A stretch of DNA of 64,000 nt from Prorocentrum cordatum (GCA_963575745.1 CAUYUJ010000929.1:43474-107473), one strand, 5' to 3'; counted from the stretch's first letter, positions 1 to 11,337 are shown. Notes: generated by a model from the sequence alone, not told the origin. Numbers and translations: made by a program.

Positions 1-1750
1 GCGTCGCCCAGAGAGGACGAGGTGCTGCGCGAGCTCTTCGACCTCGTGGACGGCAACACTTATGCCCCGAGCACGCCGCAGGCCCCGCTGTACTCTACGC
101 TGGTTTCTGCTTTTCCTTTTTTTTTTTTTTCTTCATATGGTTCATGTCCCGTCCCTCCTCCTCATATGCGTCGGTTTCTCCTCATCAGTGTCCTCTTGCT
201 GTTTCCTCCTCACCATCGTATTCCTCATCCTCCTCCTCCTCCTCCTTATCTTCCACCTCCTCCCCCTGCTCATCATTCCCCCCTCTTCCTCCTCCTCTTC
301 CTCGCCCCCATCCTCCGCATCTCTTCCACATCGCGTTTAGCAGCATGTTATATGGTTGCATCTTAAAGTTACCGTCAGGCCCGCCGCGTTGACCCATTAT
401 GCCCAACACGCTGTCGCTTTATATCCTCTCTCGGGTCCACCACAGTGTCTTGCTGTATAGTCAAGCTATCTTTGAGTCAAGTACGCCCCGCCTGAGGCCG
501 CGGCTCCTCCTGGGACCTGGCGCGCTACCTTGGAGAACCCCGAGGGCGAGGGCGCGGGTCCCGATGGGGCGGGCGAGCGTGCGAACGGAGAGGTGCCTCG
601 CGACACTTTGGTGCCCCTCGCCCTCGCTGGCGGCGAGGTCGACGCGGTGTCAGGCTCGCACGGGGTAGTGAAGCAGTGCATGTATAATCGAGCAGGATGA
701 TGGCGAGGACGATGATGATGGTACGAATGATCAGAAGTTAGAGTGAGGAGGAGGAGGAAGAGGAGGCGAAGTGTGGCCCTCCCTATGATCGGCCCTCCTC
801 CTCATCCTGCTGCTGGCCCACCTGGCAATGTAAACCCTCGTCCTCGGGCTGTCCTATTCCTCCTCCTCCTCCTCCTGCTTCTTTCTCCTGGCCCCCCCTT
901 CCTCTTCCGTTCCCCCCCCTTTCACCCTGGTTTCCTCCTCCTCCTCCTCCTTTCCTCATTCCCTCCTCCTTTCGTCTTCCTGTCCTCCTCCCTTCCTCCT
1001 CGTTATCTTCCTCATTTCCTCCTCCTCCTCCTCTTCCCCTTCTCCACCTCCAGCTCCCCGTGCGCCCCTCCGCCAGTTGACAACTCGTTCATCAAAGGGG
1101 TCCTCAAGGGCCACAGGGAGGTGACCAACGCCGTGGTTGCTATGAGTGCATCGTCCCCAGGTTTGCGTTTCTCGTTTGATTGCTGTGTGCGTCCGTGCAT
1201 GTCACGCGTGAGGTATTGCCTAATGCATCGCATGCGTGCTTTTCACGTACTGCCCCATGTGAAGTATTGTCTAATGCATCCCTGTGAGGCCCCTAGTACA
1301 GATACCCCCATAAGGTTTACAGCGAGGCCAAGAATACGGTCTCACTTGAAGCCCTACCGGGGGGGGCCCTAGGATAGAGAGAGGGGGGGGGAAAGAGAGA
1401 GAGGGAGAAAGAGAGAGAGAGAGNNNNNNNNNNNNNNNNNNNNNNNNNNNNNNNNNNNNNNNNNNNNNNNNNNNNNNNNNNNNNNNNNNNNNNNNNNNNN
1501 NNNNNNNNNNNNNNNNNNNNNNNCATAGCCTCGACGACGCCTACGGCGAATCGCCGCCGCCCCCTGCCTCGGTGAGACTCATGAGAGGACTCGTTGCAGG
1601 TATCGCGTGATGGATGTGCACTTGGAAGGTATTCCTTCAAGGTGCCCTCGCATCCCTGCCCCCCCCTACAGGTAGGGGTTCGCCTCAATACAACAGGAAT
1701 GTATTCCTTCAAGGTACCCTCGCATCCCTGCCCCCCTAAAGGTCGCAGCC

Positions 1751-1822
<72 letters not shown>

Positions 1823-4014
1823 CCACTATCTCTCGTCAAATGTGGCATCAGCCATGGCTGGTTGCGACGTAAGTGTATCCCCTAGGTCTTCCTTAAAGGT
1901 AGCGCCCACCCCTCCTCCTCTTCCTCTCGTCCGAGCTGCCCGTGTAAGTTCTTAATGGCTTCCTTGGAGGGTGGAGGATGAGGGGTGAGGGGCACTCGAG
2001 GGTGAGAGACCTCACAAGCCCACACCTCGTCACCACGTACCGCCTACGGTGTCCGTGCCAGCTTGGTTCGAGGTGTTGCCAGGGTAGTTCTTGCGTTTGC
2101 AGTGTATTGTATATACTTCCTGCTGCTCATGAGCGAGATCAAGTGCCCCGACGGCCATGGCCCGCTCTGCGTTAGAGTGCACAATATCCAGCAGGGCGCC
2201 TCGAAGACCGACCTGCGGACATCGCCTGTGCCTTGCGTTGCCACGACCACATGCGCATTGATCTGCGTGGTGTTGCATGCAAGTGGCCCCTTTCCTGCAC
2301 AGGCACCTTGTTTAGATTCAGTGCGTCGCGTTATTGCACCAGAAGAGAAAGATAATGGAGGGGGGGAGATGGGCGCGTGAGGAAGGGAGCTGGAGTAGGA
2401 GGCGTCGGGGATGCATGAGGAGGGCGGGGGAGGGCGGGAGGGCGGCCGAAGGCCAACGACCCCTCCGCAAACTTGCTCACACCCGCCCTCCTCCTGCATC
2501 CCCCCTCCATTTCGCCCGTGCGCGCTCCCTCCCGCTCCAGGGACTCGCAGCTGCATCCGTCACCGCGCAGGGGAGGGAGGGGAGGGCGCTCTTCGAATCC
2601 AGAGGCTGCTATCCCAAGGACATCTTCAAAAAGAACCCGCTCGTGGGCATGATGGCGCTTGCGAGGTCCGGCACGGGCGCCGAGGCCAGCAGGTTCATTC
2701 AGATCTTCAGCACGCAGATTACTGACATCTCGTATGCGAGCCGCCCGATGCAGGACGCGTTCTTTTTATAACAACACCAGCTCAGAACCGCAGCGTCTCG
2801 CAGGAGTGGCGGGGAAGCACGGCAGAGGGAAGAGGCGGCGGTGGAGGAAGGGGAAATAGGATCACGTGTACCCGACGGCACAGGAACCAATCGCATTCCT
2901 CTCGCATCATTCCTCCTTCCCATATCTTCCCTCATCCTCCCCCTACGCTCAGTCTCCTCATTCTGGTGTCATTATTCTTCTTGCCCTGCTCTGTTATCTC
3001 CGCTCATTTCTCGTCAGCCCCAAACTGCCCCAGCGAAACAATCTCCAGCTGGACTTCGCGCGGGAGAGGTGCGACAAGCTGGATGAGAAAATCGAGCAGA
3101 CGCCCGACAGGCGCGAGTTCTCTGGCGGCGTTGCTTTGAGTCGCCCCCCCCCCCCCCCGTTCCCGAAGCTCGCGGCGCTTGAAGATACCCTGAAGACACC
3201 CTGACGACGCCCTTGAAGATACTCCGACGATGACCAGAATACATTTGAAGATACATTGGATGCCCGACAAGCTACCCTGAAGATACGTAGAGGGACATCC
3301 CTGTCCCTAACCCACTCCCTTATTCTGTTCCTCCAACCCTCCCCTCCGTTCTCTTCCCCCCCTTCACTTCTCCTTAATTGACCACTGTCCCCTCTCGCCC
3401 CCCCCCCCCCCCCCTTTTATAACCGCCCCCCCTCCCTTTACCTGCCGCGCATCAATGCCCTGCCCTCCCCCCATCCACCCGCAGCGCTGCAGGCGCGATA
3501 TTACTTCGTCGGCGACTTCATCAACGGCGCCGACTCCAGCAAAACGGCCACGTCTTCTAACTGATATGAAGACGGCCACGGAGGTACATGCGCCTTTATA
3601 TATATATTGTACATATATATGTAATATATATATAGTATGTACATATACATGTACATATATATACGTACATGCTATATGTACAGACTATAATTTATTTTCA
3701 ACACATATATATGTATATACATACATGTACACGTATATATATGTACATATCATATATATATATATGTATGTATATATAGTGTGTACATAACTAGTATATA
3801 TATGTACATATATGTATATATATATATATCATGTTTAATGAAGAACGGAGCGATCTCCAGGAGTTCCGCCACTGCTGGGAGAACGGTACCAGCGAAGGTG
3901 GCCTTTGGCAGTGCTACACTCGCGAGTGCCAGGATTGCCTTTGTAAGAGGCCCTTCACTCCTGGTTCCCTTGCGTTGCCTGAGGAGCTGTGCGATGAGGA
4001 TGCCGATGAGTCAT
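1..4014 (+). CDS. Gene A: multi-exon hypothetical gene, 5' end outside window
   Basis: A chain of short, protein-like exons on the plus strand is separated by pyrimidine-rich introns. Approximate exons are 1-102 (open from the window edge, contains ELFDLVDGNTYAPST, GT donor at 103), 497-664 (Glu/Gly-rich), 1077-1160 (contains FIKGVLKGHREVTN, donor after CCCCAG), 1529-1571 (after the N gap), 2134-2227 (contains KCPDGHGPLCVRVHN), about 2596-2753 (contains YPKDIFKKNPLVGMMALARS), about 3018-3128 (contains LDFARERCDKLDEKIEQ), 3493-3563 and 3831-4014 (Cys-rich, CYTRECQDCLCKRPF). I do not recognise the product. The Cys cluster in the last exon could bind a metal, but that is only inference. Whether all exons belong to one gene is unproven: phases cannot be checked across the gap, and two exons end in stops unless spliced earlier. 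Confidence 0.42.
1376..1820. repeat. GA / CT microsatellites and a duplicated intron unit
   Basis: (GA)n runs up to the gap at 1376-1423 and (TC)n fills 1752-1820. Between them, two copies of a roughly 40-bp unit (1630-1671 and 1702-1740) share ATTCCTTCAAGGT followed by CCCTCGCATCCCTGCCCCC. Related AAGGTATCCCC-type units recur in other introns near 6260-6390, 7110-7220 and 14575-14680, so a degenerate minisatellite seems to be an intron-specific component here. Confidence 0.8.
1424..1523. other. Scaffold gap (100 N)
   Basis: Exactly 100 N, the usual placeholder for a gap of unknown size. A GA microsatellite ends at its left edge (1376-1423), so the gap was probably caused by simple-sequence DNA. 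Confidence 0.99.
2596..2753 (+). CDS. Gene A exon with FKKNPLVGMMALARS segment
   Basis: Open for about 50 codons with balanced amino-acid use, unlike the Pro/Ser/Arg-rich noise on both sides. It carries an amphipathic stretch ending RFIQIFSTQITDISYASRP. The likely 3' border is after CAG at 2753, which gives a GA-type donor (CAG followed by GACGCG); reading on meets TAA within a few codons. No family recognised. Confidence 0.45.
3596..3830. repeat. TA/GTACATATA-rich microsatellite
   Basis: About 235 bp of mixed TATATA, GTACATATAT and TATGTATG steps, with almost no C outside CATG/ACGT. It lies between two gene A exons. Similar short TA blocks occur at 15500-15550, 23260-23300, 33795-33820 and 37940-37965. 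Confidence 0.9.
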
Positions 4015-4943
4015 TCACCCCCCCATCACGTGGGCATTGACACGCAGACGTTTGAAGAGAAGCTTGCGCAGCACGGCCCGTTTCGGTGAAATGATGCACT
4101 GTTTTAGTGTCTTGCGGTGTGGGCGTGCGACGCCACTTGACAGGATGCGTGCTGGGCGTGCGGCGCCTGCGTGAAAGGTAAAGACCCCTTCCTTCCTCGC
4201 TACCCTTCCTCCCTTCCCTGCCTCCACTCCCTTTTGGGTGGGTGGGTGGGGGGTGGTGGTGGTGTGTGCGTGGGGTGGGGTGGGGGAGGGGGGGGGGGGG
4301 GGGGGGCGTGGTAGCGAAGATAATCGGTGCAAGGATCATACGATGGCGTGGGCTGTTATGATATCAGAGGCAGGGGCGAGAGGTAGGGACGGATATAAGA
4401 TAAACTAGATCGGATATGATATAAGATATGGTATGTGAGATGTAAGAAGTGGCATAACATAAGCAAAGGAATGAAATGAGCAACGAATGAGATACATGAG
4501 CAGGTGGTTGGAGTGACATTATTGTCAGCATAAGGATAGTTGGAATGTTGTTCGGAAACATAAGGAGACAGTCCTGGAGCGGGGGACAGGACATAATGAT
4601 GGGAGGCCCGTCCATGCTTTGCTCGCCTACGCCCCCTTGGAGCGATCCGTCATCACACCATCGGTGTTGTGAGTCTGTGCACAGGTTTGCGCAAATGCCG
4701 TGGCAATGGAAGCATATGTTACGCGCGCGTGGATTATGGCAGGTAGAATGCGCATATCCCCCCAGGCATTCTTTTGATATGTTCATATATATATGTATGT
4801 ATTCAGATAGCAGCTGCACATTTCATTCATACTTCAGCGTCGAATACATTGCAGTCAAAAGCTTGGGTACATCATATAATTCAACAGTTGGTGCACAGTA
4901 TAGAATGTTAACACACCGCACATCCACAATACTTACCAAATCG
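4015..4943. other. No gene seen; GT/G-rich tract
   Basis: After the Cys-rich exon this stretch holds a G homopolymer/GGTGG tract (4220-4305) and then AT-richer unique DNA (4330-4943). No open frame with a protein-like composition was found on either strand. Confidence 0.5.
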
Positions 4944-5450
4944 GTGTTGCAGCTTTGTTGAAATTTCAACAAAACTGCAACAAAACTGCAACTAGTGGTT
5001 TGCAGCTTTGTTGATTTTTTAACCAAGCTGAAACAAAACCGGAACAAATCCGAAACAAAACTGCAACACATTGTTGCAGTTTTGTTGCAATGTTGTTTCG
5101 GTTTTGTTTCGGGTTCGTTGCAGTTTTGTTGTAGTTTTGTTGCAGTTTTGTTCGGCTTTAACTTTCTGGCGCGGAATCTTTAAAAAACCAATGGTTTTAC
5201 TAGCGTTTCATTACAGCCCCACAGAACTGCAACAAAACTGCAACGCAACTGCAACGAAACTACAACGAAACCGAAACAAAACCGAAACAAAACTGCAACA
5301 TAACTACAACGCTGTGTTGCAGTTTTGTTTCGGTTTTGTTTCGGTGTTGTTTCAGTTTTGTTTCGGTGTTGTTAAAAATTCAACAAAGCTGCAAATCACT
5401 AGTTGCAGTTTTGTTGCAGTTTTGTTGAAAATTCAACAAAACTGCAACAC
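4944..5450. mobile_element. Foldback / MITE-like element with AACAAAACTGC repeats
   Basis: A 507-bp inverted-repeat element. The ends start GTGTTGCAG and finish CTGCAACAC, and the inverted arms match for well over 100 bp at roughly 90 percent by eye (4944-5075 against the complement of 5310-5450). The arms are built from tandem 11-bp motifs of the type AACAAAACTGC and CGAAACAAAAC, so the whole element folds back on itself. The central 5150-5215 is unique. No coding capacity and no clear target duplication were found. The same 11-bp motif forms a pure array inside the separate element at 15574-16003, which suggests a relationship. Confidence 0.8.
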
Positions 5451-5668
5451 ACAATTGGCAATGCTTGGTGTCTTGCACATCATCATCACCTCATGCACCC
5501 ACAGAACATGAGCTTATGTTGCGCAACATTTGCGATATATGATATATTATGCGTGTGCGCTTTGGCGCTCGCGCGCTTCGACTGATGCCGTATCAGCTCG
5601 ATAAGTTGTGCAGTGCGCTTGCTTGAAGCTCACCTTTACGTGTCTCTGCTGTGGCGCGGCGCAGCGCC

Positions 5669-8600
5669 ATGCCTCCAAAAAAGAAATCTGTGGCCGACAT
5701 GGCCGCCAACGTGGAGGACTGGAAGGAACGCGTACATCGGGCCATGGCGTCCACGGATGTCAAACAGGAGCCCACGGATGAGGAGGTGGATGATGAGGAC
5801 CAGTTGTCTTTTCTTTTGCAAGTATTGTCTCAAGATGTTTGCTTCGTTGCCAGCGTGATCGTGTCAGTGTTGTTTGACGTAAAGACATGTTATTGTGGTA
5901 TGATCCACCAAGCTGCCCTTCTTCATCCGCCCCTCATTCCCCTTTCGCTCGGCTGATCGGTGTCTCAGGACGAAGATGGCTATGGCGTGGCGAAGAAGCC
6001 AGCTGGTGCTCTTCGACGCCCTGCTGCAACAACCCCTCGTGCGGGCGAGACCGTGACGAAGAAGCCCGCGACGATCAGGATGGCCCTGAAGAGGCCCGCT
6101 GCTGGCGCGAGCGCTGGCGACGAGGAGGAGGAACCTTCAGTTTATCTTTTCAGCATACCTTGACATAGTGCGTTGATGCGGTGCGCGTTCACGAATGGTG
6201 GGAGGAGTTGCAAGAGGCCAGGTGTTGGCAGGGGGCAGAAGAGATCTGGTCCTACAGATATTCACTGGAGGCAACCCTTGAATGTATCCAGGAGGCACCC
6301 TTAAAGATATCACTGGAGGCAACCCTGAAGGGCACCACTTAAAGTTATCCTGGAGCTATTCCCCTAAAGATATCATGGAGATATTCCTCCCCCTCTCCTC
6401 CTCCTGCACTGGATGTATCATCCTTTCCTCCCTTCCTCATCCTGCCATCCCCATCTGGCCGAGGACATGGACCCCGACGAGGCCGAGAAGCTGCGCAGGA
6501 AGAAGGTGAGGTTCTTCAATATGCATCAGCAGGACATCGACAAGACGCTGCTGGAGCAGCTGGAGAAGATCAAGCTGGGCCCTGGCAAACGGTGGGGGGA
6601 GGGTGGCAGACGCGCACGACGTAAATTTAGATTCACATGTGAGGTGGAGGAGTGATGACAAGACATTATAAACAGGTAGCCGACGTGAGGAGGAGGTTGA
6701 GGAGGAGGATGAGGAGGAGGAGGAGGAGGAGGAGGAGGCGGAGGATGTGCAGGATGACGCGTCGATGCGTGTCGTTGTAATTCATGATTTGCTTGCCGCA
6801 TTGTGCCTTTGGGTTTGGCAGGACGAGTGAGCAGCGCTTCATCGCGGAGGCGGTGCAAGTGCTGCCTGACGGCACGCTCTCCCTCAACACGGAGGGCGAC
6901 TACTTTCATGGCCATCCGCTGTGCGCATTGCAAGGGGGAGGAAAGGAGTAGGATGAGGAGGATGAGGAGGGAGGAGGAGGGGGTGGAGAAGGATGTGGAG
7001 GAGAAGGGTGGAGGAGGCACCATTTACCTCTGATCACCTGGCCTTTCTTTCAGTTCGCTGGTTCCACATATGTGCAGCGACGGCTGTAAGATATTAACAC
7101 CCATAAGGTACCCCGTCTGAGCTTTCGACTTGAAGGTATCCCCTAAAGGCCCCCATGGGAGATTTCCACATGAAGGTATGTCTTAAATGTGTCCCTCTGA
7201 GATTTCAACTTGGAGGTATTACCGATGCTGTTAGGCGTGCGTGGGCACCTGCATTGCCTCATGTGTGCAGCTGCAGGACTTGCACTCCAAGTTCGAGGAG
7301 AACCGCGGCGAGAAGGCGAAGCTGAGCACCCCCACGGGCCAGTTCATGGCGATGTACTAAGCCAACAGCAGGGGGGCCTTTGAATTGGGCGAGAGCAAGG
7401 GGGAGTTCTACAGGACGTACGAGAACGGCGTCGAGCACTGCGTTTCGAGCAGCAGCAAGACGTCGCAGATTCACGGCAGCAGGCGCTGCGGGAAGGGCTG
7501 CTGTAGCTTGAAGCATTGAAGGGGCAGGGGATATGGGAGGGAGACGTGGGTGGGAGTGAAAAGAACCGTTTTGCAATGGCACGCTGACGTTTCTGGTGTA
7601 TGTATAGGCTTCTTGCGTGTGTATTGCGTTAGGTTGCGATGGGGGGCTGGCGGGCGGCGCTTCCTCCACCCTCCCAGTTCTCCTTATCAGGCATCGCCGT
7701 CCGAGTTCCCTTCATGCTTGTTGTACTTATCAGGTATACGTTTGTGTATTCTATAGCATGCTATATTGTTGTACCTGTATACCTGGGTCCCCCCCCGTTG
7801 TGGCCGGGCACTCCCTGAACGTCAAGGGCGGCAAGAAGGCCACGAAGACCCAGGCGGATTTGGCCAAGCAGGCCATCCAGATGTTCACGTGGGACATCCA
7901 TGCCATGAGCGGCGCCAGCTCCAGCGGCGCCGCGCAGGGCTTCCCGTGCCAGACGGATCGATTTGCTTTCTTGTTTTCCACGTTCTCTATAGCGTTGCTG
8001 CACGCGCTCGCCACGCAGTGCTTGACATGTGGGCAGCAGGGTGAGAATGAGGAGGGAGAGGGGGGGGAGTTGAAAGGAGGAGGACGAACATGAGGAGGAC
8101 GATGAGGAGGAGAAAGGGGAGGGGCAAGAGGAAGCAGCATTATGTGAACAGTGGCAAATCTTAGGAGTCCACCGCGGCTGTCGACGAGGCGGGGTGCGCT
8201 GCTGGCCTCCTCCTGAACGGCACGTACAAGGTGCAGGCGGACTGCGAGAACTGCGACATCAAGACGCCCGACAACATCGACGATCTCATCATGCACGTAC
8301 AGCAGGAGGGACGGGGGGAGGACGATGAGCTAACAGCGAGATGTGTATGGGGGATTGTGTCGCGTGGGGAAGATTGCCCTTAGCGAACAGTTACCTGCCT
8401 TGTTTGATGGTGATAAGTATGAGGAGGGTTCTGGGAAGGTGGATCAGTATGGTGGAGGAGAGCATGACGAGGAGGAGGCGAGGATGAGGAGGATTGGGTG
8501 GCGCGTAGTGGAGGCCCAGACGGAGCTGGCCAACATCGGCAGGTTCGGCAAGGACGCTGGCCGCAAGAAGGTCTCGCAGCTGGAGGCGATCCACCACCTT

Positions 8601-9096
8601 TCCCCTCCTCCACATCTTTCCCGCACTCTCATATCATTCCTGAGTGCCCCTCCTCCTCCTCCTCCTCATCTGTATGCGCGGACATTAGCACAGAAGACCT
8701 GGGGGCCATCAAGCGTGTACATAATGACATGATGGAAGACTCGAAGAGGGTTCGGTCTGAGGTCCTCACTCCCCCTCGTCCTCGTCCTCACTCCTGTATC
8801 GTCCTCGTCCTCCTCCTCCTCCTCGCCTTCATCCCTCCCAGTCTCATGATTTCTCATCCCTGCTCGTAGATGGAACCCATCATCATCAGCGACGCTGTTG
8901 GCTTCGAGATCAATCGTTATTGAGGCCAGACTTGTCATCGGTGCAAGAGGAAGGCCCATTCCTCATCCGTTCCTCCTCCGCCTGGCCCCAGGCGAAGCAG
9001 ATCTTCGACAAGCACGCGGATGAGATGCGCGGCCTCTGGAAGGAGGTGACCCACCTCCAGATGCCGGTGAAGGCCAAGCAGAACAGGTCGAGGTAG
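5669..9096 (+). CDS. Gene B: KRPAA-rich multi-exon dinoflagellate protein
   Basis: The start codon at 5669 gives a Lys-rich N-terminus (MPPKKKSVADMAANVEDW). Exons by eye: 5669-5794, 5969-6139 (AKKPAGALRRPAA ... LKRPAAGASAGDEEEE), 6464-6591, 6822-about 6930, 7277-about 7480, about 7790-7961, 8165-8296, 8509-8598, 8694-8761, 8870-about 8902 and 8992-9096 (TAG stop). The 6591/6822 junction is clean: GT donor, AG acceptor, phases join as GPGKRTSEQRF. Basic KRPAA segments followed by short exons of this kind are a pattern I associate with large unnamed dinoflagellate families, probably nuclear; function unknown. Anomalies: TAA inside exon 7277-7480 (codon 7358-7360), no AG acceptor near 7790, and borders that fit GA donors (after 5794 and near 8902). 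It could be a working gene with an assembly error or a young pseudogene. Confidence 0.6.
6464..6591 (+). CDS. Gene B exon, amphipathic Lys/Glu helix
   Basis: Begins after CGAG and ends with a GT donor at 6592. The product segment (DMDPDEAEKLRRKKVRFF, then DKTLLEQLEKIKLGPGK) is strongly helical and charged. The exon ends in phase 2 and joins 6822 without a shift, the best-supported splice in this gene. Confidence 0.65.
7277..7480 (+). CDS. Gene B exon with in-frame TAA
   Basis: Encodes DLHSKFEENRGEKAKLSTPT up to GQFMAMY, then TAA, and the same frame continues as ANSRGAFELGESKGEFYRTY and ENGVEHC. Both sides of the stop look like one continuous protein, so the stop is a real nonsense change, a sequencing error, or an unseen small intron. 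Confidence 0.5.
8165..8296 (+). CDS. Gene B exon with CENCDIKTPDN segment
   Basis: Bounded by CTTAG acceptor and GTACAG donor and open throughout. It encodes an acidic, Cys-containing segment (LLLNGTYKVQADCENCDIKT). Protein-like composition and good splice borders make this a strong exon. Confidence 0.6.
8992..9096 (+). CDS. Gene B terminal exon
   Basis: Starts after CCCCAG and reads AKQIFDKHADEMRGLWKEVT to the TAG stop at 9094-9096, ending in a basic KAKQNRSR tail. It reads in phase if the preceding exon ends at a GA donor after GTTGGCTTC; with a GT donor a few bases later it would be out of frame. Confidence 0.55.
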   Translation, partial: AKQIFDKHADEMRGLWKEVTHLQMPVKAKQNRSR

Positions 9097-9341
9097 AGCG
9101 GGCTTACCGTGGACTACCTACCTTGGGCTACTACCTACCATGGTGGCATACTGCTTACCATGGACTATTACCTACCATGGGCTGCCACGGGCAATGCGCT
9201 CGGGGATTGGGGCGGAGTGAGAATGAGGAGATAGTAGCAGGGAGGAGGTAGTCTTAGGGAGGAGGGGCGGAGATAGTAGTAGGGAGGAGGAGGAGGAGGC
9301 AGTCGTAGTAGCAGTAGTAGCAGTAGCAGTAGTAGTAGTAC

Positions 9342-9386
<45 letters not shown>

Positions 9387-9387
9387 C

Positions 9388-9431
<44 letters not shown>

Positions 9432-10278
9432 CAGTAGTAGTAGTAGTAGTAGGGGGGAGGAGGAGGATGAGGAGGAGGAGGGGGAGGCAGTAGTAGTAGT
9501 AGGGAGGAGAATGAGGACCAGGAAGAGGAGGAAGAGGAATGAGTGAGGTAGGAGGCATTGTATACTGCGCGCGCGTGCGTGCGATGCAGCATCCATTGGC
9601 GCAGTCTGTATGCATTGGTTCCTTCCATGTGTTGCTTTAGGTTGCCGCCGATCCCTTCGTTCCGAGAGTTATCTCTGGGCAGTGGAAAAGTGTGGTTTTC
9701 GCCGGTGGGCGGCGCCTCCTCCACCCTCCGAGTTCTCTTTTTTTTCCCTTTTTTTTTTTTTTTTTTTCTTTTCTTTTTTTTTTCCTTTTTTTTTTCTTTT
9801 TTTTTTTTTTTTCTATTTTTTTTGCTTTTTTTTTTTTTTTCCTCTTTTTTCTTTTTTTTTTTTTTTTTTTTTTCTTTTTTTTTTTCGCTTTTTTTTTTTT
9901 TTTCTCTTAGAATTCCTTAGGGGAGATGCCCGTGCAGTTACCCTCTCTTTCACTCCATCTCCCCATATGCCTCTGAGGTACACGTGAAATCCTGCCCCGC
10001 GGCATGCGAAAACGTAGTGTAGATGCGAAGGTAGCCACGCTGAGGCAGCACATATTCGGAATGCATATGAGGTAACTCTGAGGCAGCCCTGAAGGTATGC
10101 CCTACGGTGCGCGATGGAAGGGTGTATACATCTGACGTTACTCCGAGGCCCCTCTGAAAACATGTTTGTTTGTTTTGTTTCGGACGTGCGTTTAACGTGG
10201 AATGGGGGGTGGAGAGGGGGGCACACGCAGTGGAGGAGAGGGAAGAGGGAGGGGAGGTACAACGCGAGCTCCTACACC
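9097..10278. repeat. Intergenic simple repeats: (AGT)n and a long T tract
   Basis: No gene seen. 9295-9455 is a nearly pure (AGT)n array with AGC interruptions. 9736-9908 is almost pure T with scattered C and A. The rest is unique or degenerate. The long Ser/Leu or Phe-only reading frames here come from the repeats. Confidence 0.85.
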
Positions 10279-10381
10279 ATGGGGCTGGCGGAGAGAGATC
10301 GCTGGGTTTCCAGCGGCGCAGCTTCTGTCTTGGATGAAAAGCTGCGGCGTCGCCTGCGCAGCTTGGAAATGTCGGGGCAAG
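10279..10381 (+). CDS. Possible first exon of gene C
   Basis: ATG at 10279 opens a charged helical segment (MGLAERDRWVSSGAASVLDE then KLRRRLRSLEMSGQ) and a GT donor follows at 10382. It lies upstream of the gene C exons in the same orientation. The link is inferred from position only. Confidence 0.3.
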
Positions 10382-10479
10382 GTGGGGGCGCGGGGAGGAT
10401 GAGGAGGAGGATGAGGATACTGTGTGCTATGAAAGATGAGGCATGTATGAAAGACAAGGTATGCTCTAGATTCTAAGCC

Positions 10480-10910
10480 AAGAAGGAGGAGGTACCCTCT
10501 AATATATGATAAGGAGGCTGATGTACCCTTTTACGAGAAATTGGAAAAAGGAGGAGGATGTACCATCTAAGATATGGGTGCTCTGATATGATAAGGATGG
10601 TGAGACGAGGTACGACAAGGAGGATGACCCTCGAAGATAAGTGTTCTATGGCAGGATGCGGAGGGTGAGGTACCCTCTAAGATAGGGCACGCTCTGAAAG
10701 ATAATGCGGTGCACGCTCTGAAAATAAGATGCCCTCTTTAGTAAGGTATGCTCTGAAAGATAAGAGATGTCCAGTGTGCAGACACACGTAAAGACCAGGT
10801 ATGCTCTGGAATATCAGGTATGCGTTGAAACGCCAGACGTGCTCTGGAAGACAAGGGGTGCTCTGGAAGGTAAGGCGCTATCTGAACGATAAGGTGATGT
10901 AGTTCCGCTC
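10480..10910. repeat. Degenerate minisatellite, GGTATGCTCTGGAAGATAA type
   Basis: About 20 degenerate units of roughly 18-24 bp built around GGTATGCTCTGAAAGATAA. The left part has longer variants (GAGGTACCCTCTAAGATA). It probably lies in an intron of gene C. Confidence 0.75.
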
Positions 10911-11013
10911 GCGCGAATGCCAGACGCGCTCTCACTCCTTCCCGCGCACGGTGCACAAGCAACCATTGTCTGACACATCTGGCGATGCGGTTCCGCTGGC
11001 GCGAATGTCTGGC
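10896..11013. repeat. Direct repeat around GTTCCGCTSGCGCGAATG
   Basis: Two copies of a roughly 28-bp sequence (10896-10925 and 10984-11013) share GATG, then GTTCCGCT, then GCGCGAATG, 88 bp apart. Function unknown. Confidence 0.55.
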
Positions 11014-11187
11014 GACCCAAAGGCAACTCTCAATCCTATCCGCGGGCGGCTTGGCTTTGCGACATTCCGTAGCCGTTTCGACCCAAATATGTTGCTCGTG
11101 GCTTCCGCCAGCACCCGCACGTAGCTTTCATACAGCGGAGGCCGCTGCCTCCATGAAGGGCGGGCGCAAAGGCCCACCACCCACCAA

Positions 11188-11337
11188 ACCACCCCAACCC
11201 AACCCGAAGGCCCAAATTTATCTTCGATTTCCAGTGGGGGGGGGGCCGGGGAACCTTGAGAAAAGCGCATGGAACCCGTGCCCCCCCCAACCCGAAATTC
11301 GGGCAAAATTCGGTCTTTCGGGTTGGGTTGGGGTGGT
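11188..11337. mobile_element. MITE family C, copy 1 (TIR ACCACCCCAACCCAACCCGA)
   Basis: A 150-bp element. The left end 11188-11208 and right end 11317-11337 are perfect 21-bp inverted repeats built of CCCAACCC. It is non-coding. A second copy is at 24542-24679, sharing the core TTTCCAGTGG and ATGGAACCCGT. The superfamily cannot be assigned and the target duplication is unclear. Confidence 0.8.

Noticed and set aside
22-409. Several Pro/Ser/Leu frames near the window start
   Set aside because: They are translations of a TCC/T-rich intron between gene A exons.
3140-3157. C homopolymers here and at 3401-3415 and 21411-21490 as functional G-quadruplex sites
   Set aside because: Plausible chemically, but such runs are everywhere in the window and prone to length errors.
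9295-9455. Poly-Ser/Leu/Tyr open frames
   Set aside because: Products of (AGT)n; all frames are open.
9736-9908. Phe-rich hydrophobic membrane protein
   Set aside because: The frame is just a T homopolymer with scattered C.
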